From Hyphodiscus hymeniophilus (Eukaryota > Ascomycota > Leotiomycetes > Helotiales > Hyphodiscaceae), in contig VNKQ01000009.1 of NCBI GenBank assembly GCA_016508695.1, forward strand, positions 496,001 to 560,000: 64,000 bases of DNA, in the 5' to 3' direction. Of this stretch, positions 46,668 to 57,617 are shown one piece after another. Position 1 is the stretch's first letter. Each line of letters starts with the position of its first letter. The notes beneath the pieces were generated by a model. The model saw only the letters and a list, made by a program, of their open reading frames with translations. It was not told where the DNA came from and did no database searches. A program made the position numbers and the translations under genes.

Positions 46668-48223
46668 CTACTTGAAGGCCTTGCCGAACATCAAGACCTG
46701 CATTTGATCGTAGATTGACAAGACACCAGCACCTGCGACACCACGGAGAATGTTGGCACCAGCACCCTTGAAGAGAGACTTGAAACCCTCCTTGGCAATG
46801 ATTTGGCGACCAGCATCCATGGAAGACTTGTACTTGACGGCCTCTCCGGAAGTCATCATCATACGACGACGGATAGTGTCCAGTGGGTAAGAAGCGATAC
46901 CAGCACCAGTAGTGACAGACCAACCGAGGAGGAAAGAGGCAAGGAAGTTACCCTCAAGAGGACCGACAAGGACGACAGGCTTGATGGAGTCGTAGAGACC
47001 GAAGTACAGACCACGGTAGACAACGATACCAGCGACGGAAGGACCGAAACCACGGTAGAGACCAGCGATACCATCAGTAGCAAGAGTCTTCTTGTAAACA
47101 TCTACCAGACCGTTGAATTGACGTTCTCCACCAGTCTTGGCATTCTTGTTGTCGTTGGCAAGACGAGTTCGGGCGTAATCGAGGGAGTAGACGAAGAGGA
47201 GGGAAGTAGCACCAGCCATCTAAAAGCAATTAGAATAACTCCATCCAACTGTGGACTGGGAATACATACACCACCAGATGCCAAATTACCAGCCATCCAC
47301 TTAGCATATCCGTCACGCTCCTTCTTGAAGGCGAACATGGACTTATAGGTATCACGGAAAGCGAAGTTCAGGGCTTGGGTTGGGAAGTAACGGATAACGT
47401 TGGCGGTGTTACCACGCCACAGCGAAGCAACACCCTCTTGGGCGGTGGTACGGCGAAAGCACTCGGCGATACCATCGTACTTTCGGTCAAGACGCCCAGA
47501 CTTCAACATCTCATCCTGTGGGGAAGTCAGGTTAGCCAATGCTTCAATGTAGATATGACCACCACCATCTGGCCCAGCTACTACTTGCACGCCAGAACCA
47601 ATCTTATCGCAGATGCGTATATTGTTGATAGGCTCAAGAGCGGCTTAACCCGATACGGATATCCGGCAATGTGCTAAAGGGCTGAAAAAATGGTTGGAGA
47701 ATAAAACATACCTGATTTTGGATCAAGAGCTTGACACGCTCAATAGGAGCAGCGGCAGTCTTGGAAACAGCAGCGGAGACACCACCCACTGTTATCGTGC
47801 GTCAGCTTGTGATTCTTTGTAGTTCATCTCGACCATCCGTGAAGTCGTCGGTATCCACTGACACCAGCAGCAGTAATGGATAAAACATATCAAACATGGT
47901 AGACCTACTCAAGAAGTCGATGACGAAGGGAGGCCTGGAGAAGAAAATGTCAGCTTAATGTCCTTGAAAATGATTTGGTAGATGAGCAAATTTTCTATCG
48001 CGACGCCATTGATTGTCAATGAAGCTGGCATCTCGACTGCAGAGCGCAGTGCATGTCTTAGACAGGTCGAGAGACGCCGATTGAGCTTCATCAAAGGCGA
48101 TTGTCGTTGATTGAGACTGTTTATCGACGAATCTCTGAAATCACAAGCACGAAGGGAACCAAAAAAAACTAGGGATACTAACACGCCCATCACGGCCTGC
48201 TTCTTAGGAGGTTCGTTTGACAT
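46668..48223 (-). CDS. AAC: Mitochondrial ADP/ATP carrier
   Basis: Five exons on the minus strand: 48223-48183, 47934-47909, 47788-47712, 47515-47270, 47219-46668, giving 313 residues, the normal size. The carrier exchanges cytosolic ADP for matrix ATP across the inner mitochondrial membrane. All three carrier repeats are present, with the signatures [24 protein letters not shown] and [12 protein letters not shown]; the RRRMMM hexapeptide (residues 247-252) is specific to ADP/ATP carriers. The start [20 protein letters not shown] agrees with fungal homologues once exons 1 and 2 are joined. Exon 2 is only 26 nt and exon 3 is 77 nt; every junction restores the frame and family sequence. Intron 1 is about 250 nt, as in many highly expressed fungal genes. 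The coding sequence is C-rich at third positions, consistent with strong expression. Confidence 0.97.
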
Positions 48224-49544
48224 ATTGAAGTAGGTGATCTGCGATCAAAGGACTGAGGGGAGATATGATGAGAAGGGCGTTGTAGGAATTGTCGCTGGGA
48301 CGGTTGATGGAGGAAGAAATTTATGAAGTGTCGAGAGATTTCCGGGCGGACAGCTTTGCGTTAAAATGGGCGCTAGTCTAGTCTCCTCCGTAGCGTGGGC
48401 GAGTGGGCCTCACCGATTTCTCCCGAGCGTGGAAAAGGGGACAACCAACAGGCGAAATCTTCTTCTTTTCTTCTTTCTTCCTTTCCTCCTTTCTTGATTC
48501 TTCCACCTTTCTATCTATGGGAACTTTAGTGTTTTATGAGAAGCGTTTAACTTGTAGCGGGTTTTGACTTTATTGTAAGAAAGCAATACAACAAGGTCGT
48601 TTTCACCTTGCGCTTCATCAGTTACAGTCATTTTGTTCTGTCGGGTAATGTAAATAGTGCCGTTGTATATTCGTGGACATAATTATTCCTTGGCCATAGA
48701 CCTGGCATATTGTTTTGGAGTCTGAACAAGAACTTTTGAGGTCATTCATTTGGTGTAATGCAAAAGTCGTTGGCTCTATGCATATTGAAAAGCATCCTGG
48801 TATCGAAGTTGCCCTAGATCCTCCCGTCCGAAGATGAATGCCGCCAAAACATTCTTCAGATTTGAATTAGATCAACTTGTATTTGCCTTTGTCTTAGTTA
48901 ATATCAATCCAACGTAAATAATTATGGTGTACTTGATACTTCTTGTCCGTTACAGAGGTTCTTAGATCTACCTCTGTATGATTCTACGATACCCGCTGGC
49001 ACGGAGACGCCGGACAGAATCAAAAGGTTTACGATTCCCTAATACATCGGAGAGTTTGCACGATTCTAGCTCATCAAAAGGCTTTACATTGACCAATACA
49101 AGGTGATTTATGGTTTTAAAAGGCCTATGAAATCCCAATAACCAAAAATTTTGCTATGTCTTTTGATTTAGGGATGATTTATGGGTAGAGGAATGGCTTG
49201 TAAATTTGAGCGATTAGGATCTTGTAATCATGTACATGCTCGCGCTTGCCGGATCTCTACCAGGCTTTGAATCAACAGAATCTTCGAGGTTTCTGAGATC
49301 TTGAAACGTTAGAATAAAGCTTTGATTGAGCTTTGGACAATAATCACTACAAATAACGCAACTCTGATATTACCCCAGTTTTAGTATAAATCCGTTGCCA
49401 GGAGACAACCAAATCCTAGCGCTAATCCGGAATAGGCGCGATATTGTTGGCAAGGCCATCACCAAAATTATCCGAACAAAGCCATCTCCTGTGCATGAGT
49501 AACATCTCAATCTAACGAACTCTTCATCAATCTTATTTTGAGGC
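48224..49544. other. Divergent intergenic region
   Basis: Upstream of the ADP/ATP carrier and of the coiled-coil gene. A pure pyrimidine-rich tract of about 50 bp lies at 48457-48506 (purine-rich on the carrier strand), a common fungal promoter element. The rest is AT-rich with no gene supported. Confidence 0.55.
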
Positions 49545-51164
49545 ATGGATACATCCTACAAATTCCCTGGCTCACCGGGGACGCCACTTTACGCAGTCTC
49601 CCCCGAACGCGTAAATCAACAACGCCCTCACTACGATGCGGAATCTCCCTCCGCAAGCTTGAGGGGGATGGTAGACCTTCACGCGATAGTTCTGTTCATG
49701 ACAAAGTTGCTGCGTTCAACACTTTAGCTTTTCAAAGCAAACAACTGGAACGCAAAACAAATGATGCGGCGTTGAAGCGCGCGATGCTGGGCCGAGAGGA
49801 GGCAGAGAGCGAGATGCGTAGGTATCGGGACGATGCCAGAGCTTTGAGAAGACAAGTCGAGGAGGGCAAGGAAAGGGAGCGCAAAGTTGGAGAGAGGCTG
49901 GAGAACGTCATGGTATGTGTTGCATACCTACCAAATGTTACAGCTGCTGATACCTTCCCAGGAGAACTACGGTCGAGCTAAGGAAACACACGCGCATACA
50001 CAGACATTATGGGAAAAGGAGATCAGAAGAGCGCGCAAGGAGTCATTCAAATCACAGTCAGTTGTAGTGAAGCTACAAGAAGAGCTCAAGTCGGCACGAA
50101 ATGCTGCAAAGATCGCGCAAGCCGATCTGGAGCAGGAGAAGGAGCGCAGCGCAAAGCGCGAGCAAGAGGCATTTGCTGCGAGATATCGGTTAGTAGGAGT
50201 TCAAGAGGAGCTGGCTCTCACGCAAGAGGGCATCAAGCTGGTCGAGCAGGAACGAGATGCGCTCAAGACTATTGCGAAGAATGAGGAGATTGCCAGAATT
50301 GCTGCAGAGGGCCGTCTTCCATTGCCCACCTCCCCGGAGAACGATGAGTTCGCGTCACCAAAGAAATCACGAAGGAGTCTGGACCCCGTTACTATATTAT
50401 CCTCAGCTGCTAGTGAGGAGGAGATGGAAGATCTCCGAATGAGGTTGGAGTGGGAGGAGCAAAAAGCGAGCCGAGCACTTGATCATGTCGAATTCTTGGA
50501 AGCAGAATGCCGTCTTAATTGTTGCGTCTCAAGAGCTTCGAGAAACGCTGAATTGCAGAGACCCATGACGGCTGACTCGGCTGAGGGGGCTATAGGTCGT
50601 TCACAGACAGTGTTTAGACCCGTTGATGGCCTTATCCGACCTCGCTCTCCAGCCCCAGAGGAATCTCCATGGATATCCCCAGCAAAAAACAATTTCACTG
50701 TACCTATCCTCCCTAGGACAACTGTTCCAGAAAGAAGCTTCGCACGTACCCCATCCTGTGAGCCTCCAGCCCCAGCCCTCGTCTCCGACGCCAATACTTC
50801 GCTATTGTCTCTCCTCGATGCACCTCACAGCCCAAGAAGCCCGACAGGCAGTGAGGATGGAAATACGACTATAGTCCAAACCTTCCACACCGTATCAACA
50901 ACTACACGCATCCCGTTAGCCAATCCACCCGATCTCACTCCTACAAACCTACCTGTCAATTCTAGCAATCCGGCTTTGAGCCCAACTGTGTCACGAGAAG
51001 AAGCACTGGCAATGATTCGAGAGCGTCGAGGTCGAGCAAGAAGCTTGGCACAGGGTACCTTGACTCCAAGAAAGCAGATGGTTGAGGGCGGAGTAAGAAG
51101 AGATATTAGTGCGCCAGCAATCAGAAGTGGAAACGTTCGAGGAAGAAGTCAAGCTCGTGCATGA
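49545..51164 (+). CDS. Coiled-coil protein resembling spindle-pole-body Cut12 family
   Basis: Model of three exons: 49545-49610, 49658-49912, 49962-51164, giving about 507 residues. The N terminus MDTSYKFPGSPGTPLYAVSP is disordered. A long, highly charged coiled coil occupies about residues 25-210 (RDSSVHDKVAAFNTLAFQSK, ALKRAMLGREEAESEMRRYR, ENYGRAKETHAHTQTLWEKE, RARKESFKSQSVVVKLQEEL). The rest is Ser/Thr/Pro-rich with many SP sites, as expected for a cell-cycle kinase target, and ends basic (RKQMVEGGVRRDISAPAIRS). The charged coiled coil resembles what I remember of fungal Cut12-type spindle pole body proteins, but this is from memory, not alignment. The frame changes between the N terminus and the coiled coil; I explain it with a 47-nt intron (49611-49657, GTAAAT...AAG). 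A one-base loss in the G5 run at 49662-49666 is the alternative. Confidence 0.7.
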
Positions 51165-51567
51165 CGAGGCTTGGGTACATACCTATTGTTCTAGAGTACC
51201 TTGGTGGGATATTTTTGCGGGTTTGGCGGCATAGCACCTGGCGTTCATTTGGCGTCTTGGGTGTTCCGCTGCTCTTTTGACTAAGTTTGTAGAGTAATTA
51301 ATGATTAGTATATGACATGTCAATACTCAATGATTGTTTCATGTAACGTGGTCTAGACGGACAACTCTCCCATTTCTCCATCACTCACTAGGAGAGTCCA
51401 TCAACTCATCTATCAAGTAACTAACTTTGGACTGCACTTAAACAGCGTATTTGATCACGTGGACGATTGATTGAGCGCGATTTCTCAAACGCGTCGACTT
51501 GACTGCATGGTGAAATCTCAACACCAACCCTTCTACAGAAACAAGCTTCCTACAGAGCAAATTCACG
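51165..51567. other. Short intergenic region between tandem genes
   Basis: 3' flank of the coiled-coil gene and promoter of the CENP-X gene. Nothing recognised. Confidence 0.6.
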
Positions 51568-52167
51568 ATGCCCCCCAAAGCGTTCAAGCCTCCCCGCCCC
51601 TCCTCCATGTTTGGAGTCTCCAAGAGCAAGAAACCCAAAACCACCACCCGAAAGTCTATCGGCTCAACAACACCTAAACCCCGCTCGACTACCAAAGCCA
51701 AGTCCAAAGAACAAGAAAACCCCAAAGCCCGCAAGAGCAATGGTTTGCACGTTCCACGAGTATCCGGCCTCCCCTCCCTCTCCCCCGACAGCGAAGAATC
51801 TGGCGACGATCCCTTCGCATCCTCTAAACCATCTCCCAGCCACGACGAAGATTCTATAGATATTGATTCGCAAGATTCCGGCTCCGAGGAACGCGAGGAT
51901 CCCGCAGAAGAGGAAGAGAGGAGGGAAGGCATACCCTCTGATCTCCTGGCGAGGTTACTGCATGAGAATTTTAAGGAGGAAGGCACGAGATTGAGTAAGG
52001 ATGCAAGCAAGGCGGTAGGGAAATACATGGAGACTTTTGTTAGGGAAGCGTTGGCCAGGGCAGCCTTTGCGAGGGTTGAGGCAGAAGAGAAGAGCGGGGT
52101 GGCGGATGGATTCTTGCAGGTGGAGGATTTGGAGGTTCTGGCGCCACAGCTGTTGTTGGACTTTTAG
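51568..52167 (+). CDS. CENP-X/MHF2 histone-fold protein
   Basis: Single exon of 199 residues. The C-terminal 80 residues form the CENP-X histone fold: IPSDLLARLLHENFKEEGTR, LSKDASKAVGKYMETFVREA, LARAAFARVEAEE, and the characteristic ending LQVEDLEVLAPQLLLDF. CENP-X pairs with CENP-S; the complex acts with the Fanconi-type helicase Fml1/FANCM on branched DNA and in the CCAN at kinetochores. Human CENP-X is only about 81 residues, so the roughly 118-residue N-terminal extension is notable: basic (MPPKAFKPPRPSSMFGVSKS, then a Lys/Thr/Ser-rich stretch) followed by an acidic Ser/Asp/Glu region. Such tails occur in several filamentous fungi. Whether the tail binds DNA is unknown. Confidence 0.9.
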   Translation: MPPKAFKPPRPSSMFGVSKSKKPKTTTRKSIGSTTPKPRSTTKAKSKEQENPKARKSNGLHVPRVSGLPSLSPDSEESGDDPFASSKPSPSHDEDSIDIDSQDSGSEEREDPAEEEERREGIPSDLLARLLHENFKEEGTRLSKDASKAVGKYMETFVREALARAAFARVEAEEKSGVADGFLQVEDLEVLAPQLLLDF

Positions 52168-54077
52168 GAAATGGGAGTAAGGCAGGGACAGGTCCGGAGT
52201 TTGCGTGAAAGGACTCACGAGTATTTTAAGGGTCGATTTTACGGGATAGGTCGGATTTCATGGATTGGGAGAAGGCTTTGAATATGTTATGGTTTGGAGG
52301 GTTGGGCATGGGAACAAAACTGGTCATTGGCGTTGATGGCTGGAGCATTGGGGCTGCAGGTTATTAGCATCATCTACGACTGTTGATTTGTTTTGGTACG
52401 AGGATGAATGAAATACCCCAGAGAAGTTAAACCATCGAATGGCCCTCTAGTCTTGGGGAATGCTTTCCTGGCAAAACTCAAGCTCTCTTTCGGACAAATT
52501 CACTGACTGCCGGCTGATCATCAAACTCTAAAGTAACGCAAGCCATTCGGGGATATTGTTCTTGGAAAGGTCTCGTACATTGTTCCCAAACCATTTCCAA
52601 ATAGAAATGGACGAGACTCTCTTCCCACACCGGTATGGATACGCCTGGCCTTATCATTGTGTGTGACCTCGAAGAGGCATATGGAAGGATGCATCACATT
52701 TATGAATAGGCTCAGATGAACGGAACATCCTCTAGCTCATCTTGCAAACTTGTCTGATCTTGGGGATCGAATCTGGGGAAGCCAGTTTCTGAACTTAATC
52801 GTCTCCATGCTGTTGACGAGATCTGTGCCTCGGTAGTGTAGCAACCATATTCTCATTCTAAACTTCGGTCACTGTTTGCGGACCTGATGGAACCCCTTGC
52901 CAGGCTTGTTGCAATTCTAGAATTGAAAAGCTTGGTGAACTTGTGAAAGTGTGATTTCTCAGCCTGCGCCCCTTGGCAATGTTGGCAAGCATGCTCGTTT
53001 CTTCGTTTCCTCTCCTCCCTTTCTCACCTCCTGGATGGAACCGCCGCGTGTTCCTACAGAGTCTCCGTATTGGCAAAGCTGCATATTCGATGGTCTTCGG
53101 GGGAAACGTTCAACCTTCCACCTACCACGGAGGTTTCCCATAAACCTCAAGGCTCTATGGTCCGTAAAACAGCCAATGCTAAAAATATGCTTCATCACCC
53201 CTACCCGCCAACTCCAAATCCGTTACAGATGCAGAGATGAATACTGAGGCGCAGTCCTCGAGGCACCAAAGTTTGCCTATCAATTCGTATTGGGCAGATA
53301 TGTTGTGTTGTGTCACCATCGGTAGACCGGTCACGGGAAGGGATGAAACCCACGATGTTTTGGTCGTGTCGCAGCCGACACACATGCGTGCTTCATCTTT
53401 TTCGCCCCGCCGACATTATCCTCATGCGGCGCGTCAATGTCCGATGGGCACGGTCTTATGATATGGGTTCGTTTGCGATGACCGAGGAATCCGGGTAGAT
53501 TTGTTCATTTGAATGCGCATCCAGATGCTGTTGTCAAGTAGAAAAAGGCCGACTCCTGCGCGCCAAGTTGGCGAGGACAGCATCCTTTTTCCGGACTACA
53601 TCGCTTCCAAGTAGCAAAATCTGTTGAATTAAGCGCTTTTCAACCCATCAGGTCGTCTTTTTCCTATGGAAATGTCATCCTATCTGCGGTCTAAGCGCCT
53701 TCCAGGTTCTTGCTGAAATCAGTTGTCGCCCCCGTTTGAGCTGGGTCAAAACGTGTTTCGATTGACAGCCACCAAGGTCTTGACTAGATCTCGACCATCG
53801 CTCACTAGTAAGGAGTTGGAACAGACAAGGGCTGTTTTCGGAATTTGGGGATCTTACAAGCGAAGCAAAATCTTATTTATGCCTTCGAGCTCCCCGTCTG
53901 ATATTATGTCTTGGCTCTTCATCCAACTTCAACATCAATTCTCTCTATTCTAATCTTCTCACTCTTTTTTTTCTATACCTTAATTGTCGGCTAGTACGAC
54001 ACAGCGCTAGACGCCTTTACTTCATACATACACATTCATTCTTTCGAGAGACCGGATCTTTTTTCACTACCGCCAAT
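52168..54077. other. Long intergenic region with possible decayed minus-strand gene
   Basis: No intact gene is supported. Between about 52480 and 53080 the minus strand has several short stretches that read like protein in changing frames (for example LSSETGFPRFDPQDQTSLQD near 52780 and a 59-codon frame listed separately), which suggests a decayed or many-exon gene. A CT-rich tract at 53935-53985 probably belongs to the cupredoxin promoter. Confidence 0.45.
52478..52657 (-). CDS. Candidate micro-ORF or gene remnant, 59 residues
   Basis: A minus-strand ATG frame of 59 codons begins MIRPGVSIPVWEESLVHFYL and ends QPAVSEFVRKRA. Composition is protein-like (Trp, acidic residues, little low complexity) and codon third positions are mixed. 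It could be the last exon of an unrecognised gene or a remnant; upstream protein-like stretches lie in other frames with stops between. Not a recognised family. Weak call. Confidence 0.28.
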   Translation of the reverse strand: MIRPGVSIPVWEESLVHFYLEMVWEQCTRPFQEQYPRMACVTLEFDDQPAVSEFVRKRA

Positions 54078-54854
54078 ATGCAATTCACAACCATCGCACT
54101 CTCTGCCTTGAGCGTCAGCAGCGCCCTTGGTATGTCCTCTAGGTCCGGGTAACCAGACTCAGTACTAACAACCTCTCAGCAGCAACTACAGTCCATGTGG
54201 TCAAGGTTGGTAGCGCAAATGGAACTCTCGCATACTCTCCCAACTCGCTCGTAGCTGCTGCTGGAGATATGGTACAGTTTCAGTTTGCGCCTGCCAACCA
54301 CACAGTCACACAATCGACCTTCGACCAACCATGCCAGCCTATTTCCCTTCACTCCAACGTGACAGGTGTATTCTCTGGCTTCATGCCCGTTACAGCCTCC
54401 GCCACTGAGACTCCTACATATACCATTATGATCAACAACACGACCCCTATGTGGCTTTACTGTTCCCAGGCCTCGCATTGCCAGAAAGGCATGACTATGG
54501 TCATTAACGAGAAGTAAGCTTCCCTATGCCAACACATAAGTGTTTGTCTAACATTCCTCAAGCATCAAGGCCAACGCATCCCGCTCGCTCGAGGCCTTCC
54601 AAGCTCTCGCAAAGACCGCAACCGTTAACCTCGCAGCTGGATCTTCTTCCAATGGTACATCCGGAGAAATTTCCGCATCCAGTACTGGCAGCTCCTCCAG
54701 CCCAAGCTCCACCTCAAGCTCCAGCTCCAGCTCAAGCTCTAGCTCGTCCTCCTCCAACTCTACAGCAAATGGCAATGCCGCCACTGCCATTAAACCTTCC
54801 GAGGCTCTCACTTTGGGAGGTCTCTTGGCTCTCGGTGTGGCTTTGTTCCTATAA
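54078..54854 (+). CDS. Secreted GPI-anchored cupredoxin (plastocyanin-like fold)
   Basis: Three exons: 54078-54129, 54180-54513, 54563-54854, giving 225 residues. A signal peptide (MQFTTIALSALSVSSALA) leads into a single cupredoxin domain: THVV-like TVHVVKVGSANGTLAYSPNS, then AAAGDMVQFQFAPANHTVTQ and the C-terminal copper loop WLYCSQASHCQKGM. The His of NHTVTQ, the Cys and His of YCSQASHC and the Met of KGM match the four ligands of a type 1 copper site, so the protein should be able to bind copper. The Ser-rich region (about 25 Ser around residue 165-195) and the hydrophobic end (LTLGGLLALGVALFL) indicate a GPI anchor. Such proteins sit on the fungal wall; their role in copper handling or lignocellulose oxidation is not settled. 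Introns restore the frame at both joins. Confidence 0.92.
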
Positions 54855-55563
54855 GCGGACTCGGGTTTGGAGATGGGTGGACGATATACCTTTTGGGTTT
54901 AATTATAAAGGGAGACTGGCTGTTTATGGTCCGCGCTTGATGACGCGATTAGATTGATGAATGAAAGGCATTCGGTACTGAATTTGAAGCGTTCTACGAT
55001 GACTTTGTGAGATTAGCCTTTACCTGGAACTTCGATTTGATAGCCTGTTTGCGTCCACCTCGAATACACCTGAAAGACAAATGTCGACTTTTCCTCTTAC
55101 GAGATTTGTACAGCCGATGCCTTTGATGGATTGGCCACTAATTCGTACCGAGTACGGACTCATGAATATACGAGACAGGAGCATACCTCCTAGACTTGCT
55201 TCTCTCAGAAAGGGATATAATCTCATGCCGTTGAACGGGATGGGTTGAGGGTTGCCCCTCTCTTGGAACAACGAGCAGAGTGCTCACCAACCATTCCCAT
55301 AGTCGAACCTGCGCAGTTTGCTTGTTTGGATGATAATATGATATTGAGAATGTTCTTCACTTATTTCCTTGACGTGCATCCTGAAATGTCCCTGATTGAT
55401 ACATAGGTCCACCTACTCTGAACATTTCACGACAGCCCCTTTTTCCATCCTTCATTATACGCCTGTAGTTTCTCGCACCGCATGCACCTGTCCGTAGCTG
55501 TTGACCTTATCATGATATGGATACTTTTATGCCCTGCCCTCATAGCCCTCCCCTCTCACCGGC
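54855..55563. other. Convergent intergenic region
   Basis: 3' flanks of the cupredoxin and heme-protein genes. The minus-strand frame at 55020-55271 has no recognised content. Nothing else recognised. Confidence 0.55.
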
Positions 55564-56383
55564 CTACGCCTTAGGTGGCGGATCTCTCTTCTTCCTCCCC
55601 TCATGCGCCCTCTTACAAAGTACCGGCTTCTCCCCTCTCGTCTCCCAATCCTTCTGTCTCTTGACCCGTCCCACCTTAGGATACTTGCTACTCCCCTCGA
55701 AGAAATCCGCCCAGTGCTTCAAGTTAGCATGGACCTGATCCTTAGCTTTCTTCCTCTCCTGCTGCCTCATCACCTTCAACTGTCCACTGGTGTACAGACT
55801 ATCCACCTCAGGATCATCTAGCGGCATGAACATCTCCTCCACACCCCGCATATCCGGTGTAATGTCATCCTTGAAGCAATTCGTCACGAACGCCCGAGAG
55901 GCGTCTGCTCCGGAGAAGAAATGGTAGGAGCCCCCTGGTCCATAGTGTCTGCGTCCCTGGGAGACGTCGTAGATGGTGCCGTTTATGGCGAGGTAGATGG
56001 GTAGCTCTGGATCGCTACCGTCGTACTTCTTGAGATCTTCATCTGTGAACTCCTGCGGGCCATTCTGGAATCGCAATTCATTAGCTGTAGGTCTGAAGGG
56101 TGGAAGATGGAGGGGATCTTACGAGCCAGGTCTTGAGTACTGCTGGCCTCGTCCATGCTGGTCTTTTCATACCCCAGAATATATCTTCCCGCGTGACGAA
56201 GTAGGACAGGGCGCTGGACACGATTAACAGGAGGAGGAGGGTGCGAACTGCTTCTAGGAAGACGGGCGTGCCTTTGTCTTCTGTTTTGGCTATCTTTGTG
56301 AGTATCTGTTCGTTCGAGGGTTCTGCTCCTGGGACTTCAGCTGGCTTGGAGCCTCGTTGGCGAATTTCTGATGCTTCGGACAT
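55564..56383 (-). CDS. Membrane-associated heme/progesterone receptor family protein (Dap1-like)
   Basis: Two minus-strand exons, 56383-56123 and 56064-55564, giving 253 residues. MAPR/Dap1 proteins bind heme through Tyr and support cytochrome P450 enzymes such as Erg11 in sterol synthesis, usually at the ER. An N-terminal hydrophilic stretch is followed by one membrane segment (AVRTLLLLLIVSSALSYFV, about 45-63). The cytochrome b5-like domain spans about 90-195: EFTDEDLKKYDGSDPELPIY, LAINGTIYDVSQGRRHYGPG and SYHFFSGADASRAFVTNCF, matching the Dap1 subgroup (HYGPGG..HFF.G.DASR) rather than true cytochrome b5, which has His ligands. The basic C-terminal tail makes it longer than yeast Dap1. The upstream in-frame GTG at 56398 is not taken as the start. 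Confidence 0.92.
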
Positions 56384-57068
56384 CTTTGATGGCCTCACTC
56401 ACGGTAGGAAGTAATATTCGGAGAAAAGGTTTGGCTGTGAATGTTCAGAGCAGGTTGTGATCTGGTCAATTGGTTGCGAAAGGTAAGTGGTGGAGTTTAG
56501 CCTCGCGAGGTGGGTGATTACATGCATAGCCTTGCCAGGCACATAATTGCGAGTGTGAAATGGACGAATTGGGCCTGTTGAGCTCGGGGTTCGAAACTTA
56601 AGTAAGTGATGGGTTTTGGTGGATGGGAAGACGGGGTCAAAAATTTAAATGTCTGGAAGATTAGATGCACAGATGCACAGATGCAAAGATGCAAAGAAAG
56701 AAGTATCGTTCCTTTTCGGGGCAATCCCTAGGCCAATGGCTCAAGTACTGAGACGATAGGATTGGTTCCGTTGGCTTGAGATTCAGCTGAGAGATCTGGT
56801 ATTCTCCCATTTAGATTCCACGGGCCCGAATTAACAGGTAAAGTCCTCGCGCCAATAGATCAGCCGTCTTGTCCATCAAATCGCCTTGAAGTCACGTAAA
56901 TCACGTCCAGCCATATTTTTTGTGCAGAAGCAATTCGATTTGATATGCTACACCGAAGAAAGTCCCAAACCCATTGCAAATGCCCAATCCATGCCTTCAT
57001 CCACTCCTACCCCGGTCGATTTCGAAGGAAGTGTGGTCATGACATCGTCGCATGTGGTATCGAGATCC
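56384..57068. other. Intergenic region with an 8-bp repeat
   Basis: Promoter side of the Dap1-like gene and 3' flank of the S25 gene. The open plus-strand frame at 56886-57155 is a shadow of the last exons of the S25 gene. An 8-bp tandem repeat is listed separately. Confidence 0.55.
56663..56696. repeat. 8-bp tandem repeat AGATGCAM, four units
   Basis: Two units AGATGCAC followed by two AGATGCAA and a partial fifth. It lies about 280 bp upstream of the Dap1-like start codon. Confidence 0.88.
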
Positions 57069-57617
57069 TTACTCTGCAGCAGCAACAGCACGAGCTATAT
57101 GAACGTTAATAGAGATTCCTTCTCTCCAGCACCGCCCAGAGATCACATACTGTAGATGCTCAACTTGCTGTGTCCAACGACCTTCTTGATTTGTCCCTTT
57201 TCCTCTAAATCCGCCAAACATCTCCGAGCCAGCGATCCATTGATCTTTAGTCTATCGACGAGGGTGGCAACTGTGATGAGGCGGTAGGACTGAACATCTT
57301 TGTAAAGCTTGTCGGAAATGGCTTTGTCGAGGATGACAGCTAAAAGAATTAGCCGCAGAAAACAAAACAGTGTTATAATGAACGTACCGTGTTGGCTCTT
57401 ATCCTTGACTTTCCCTTTACTCCTGTTCGATCATTAGAGGCTATCAGACAACAATCAAGACTCTCTTAATTGACTGATGTCGAAATGGAGATGATGCGAG
57501 CAAGTGCAGAGTTGCGAGGGGTAAACGGGGCGCATTCGGTGTCATGAGGGGGAAAGTATCGCTACAGACATACCACTTCTTCTTCTGCTTCTTCGCTCCG
57601 GTGTTTGCTGGTGCCAT
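57069..57617 (-). CDS. RPS25: 40S ribosomal protein S25 (eS25)
   Basis: Four exons on the minus strand: 57617-57574, 57422-57388, 57339-57151, 57094-57069, joining to 97 residues. eS25 is a small-subunit protein near the ribosomal E site. The product begins MAPANTGAKKQKKKWSKGKV, continues with the winged-helix core (LDKAISDKLYKDVQSYRLIT, VATLVDRLKINGSLARRCLA, DLEEKGQIKKVVGHSKLSIY) and ends TRAVAAAE, as in other ascomycete eS25 proteins. Exons 2 and 4 are only 35 and 26 nt, so no long frame reveals this gene. All three introns have GT...AG ends and restore family sequence exactly. It is transcribed divergently from S5, with 240 bp between the two start codons. Confidence 0.95.
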
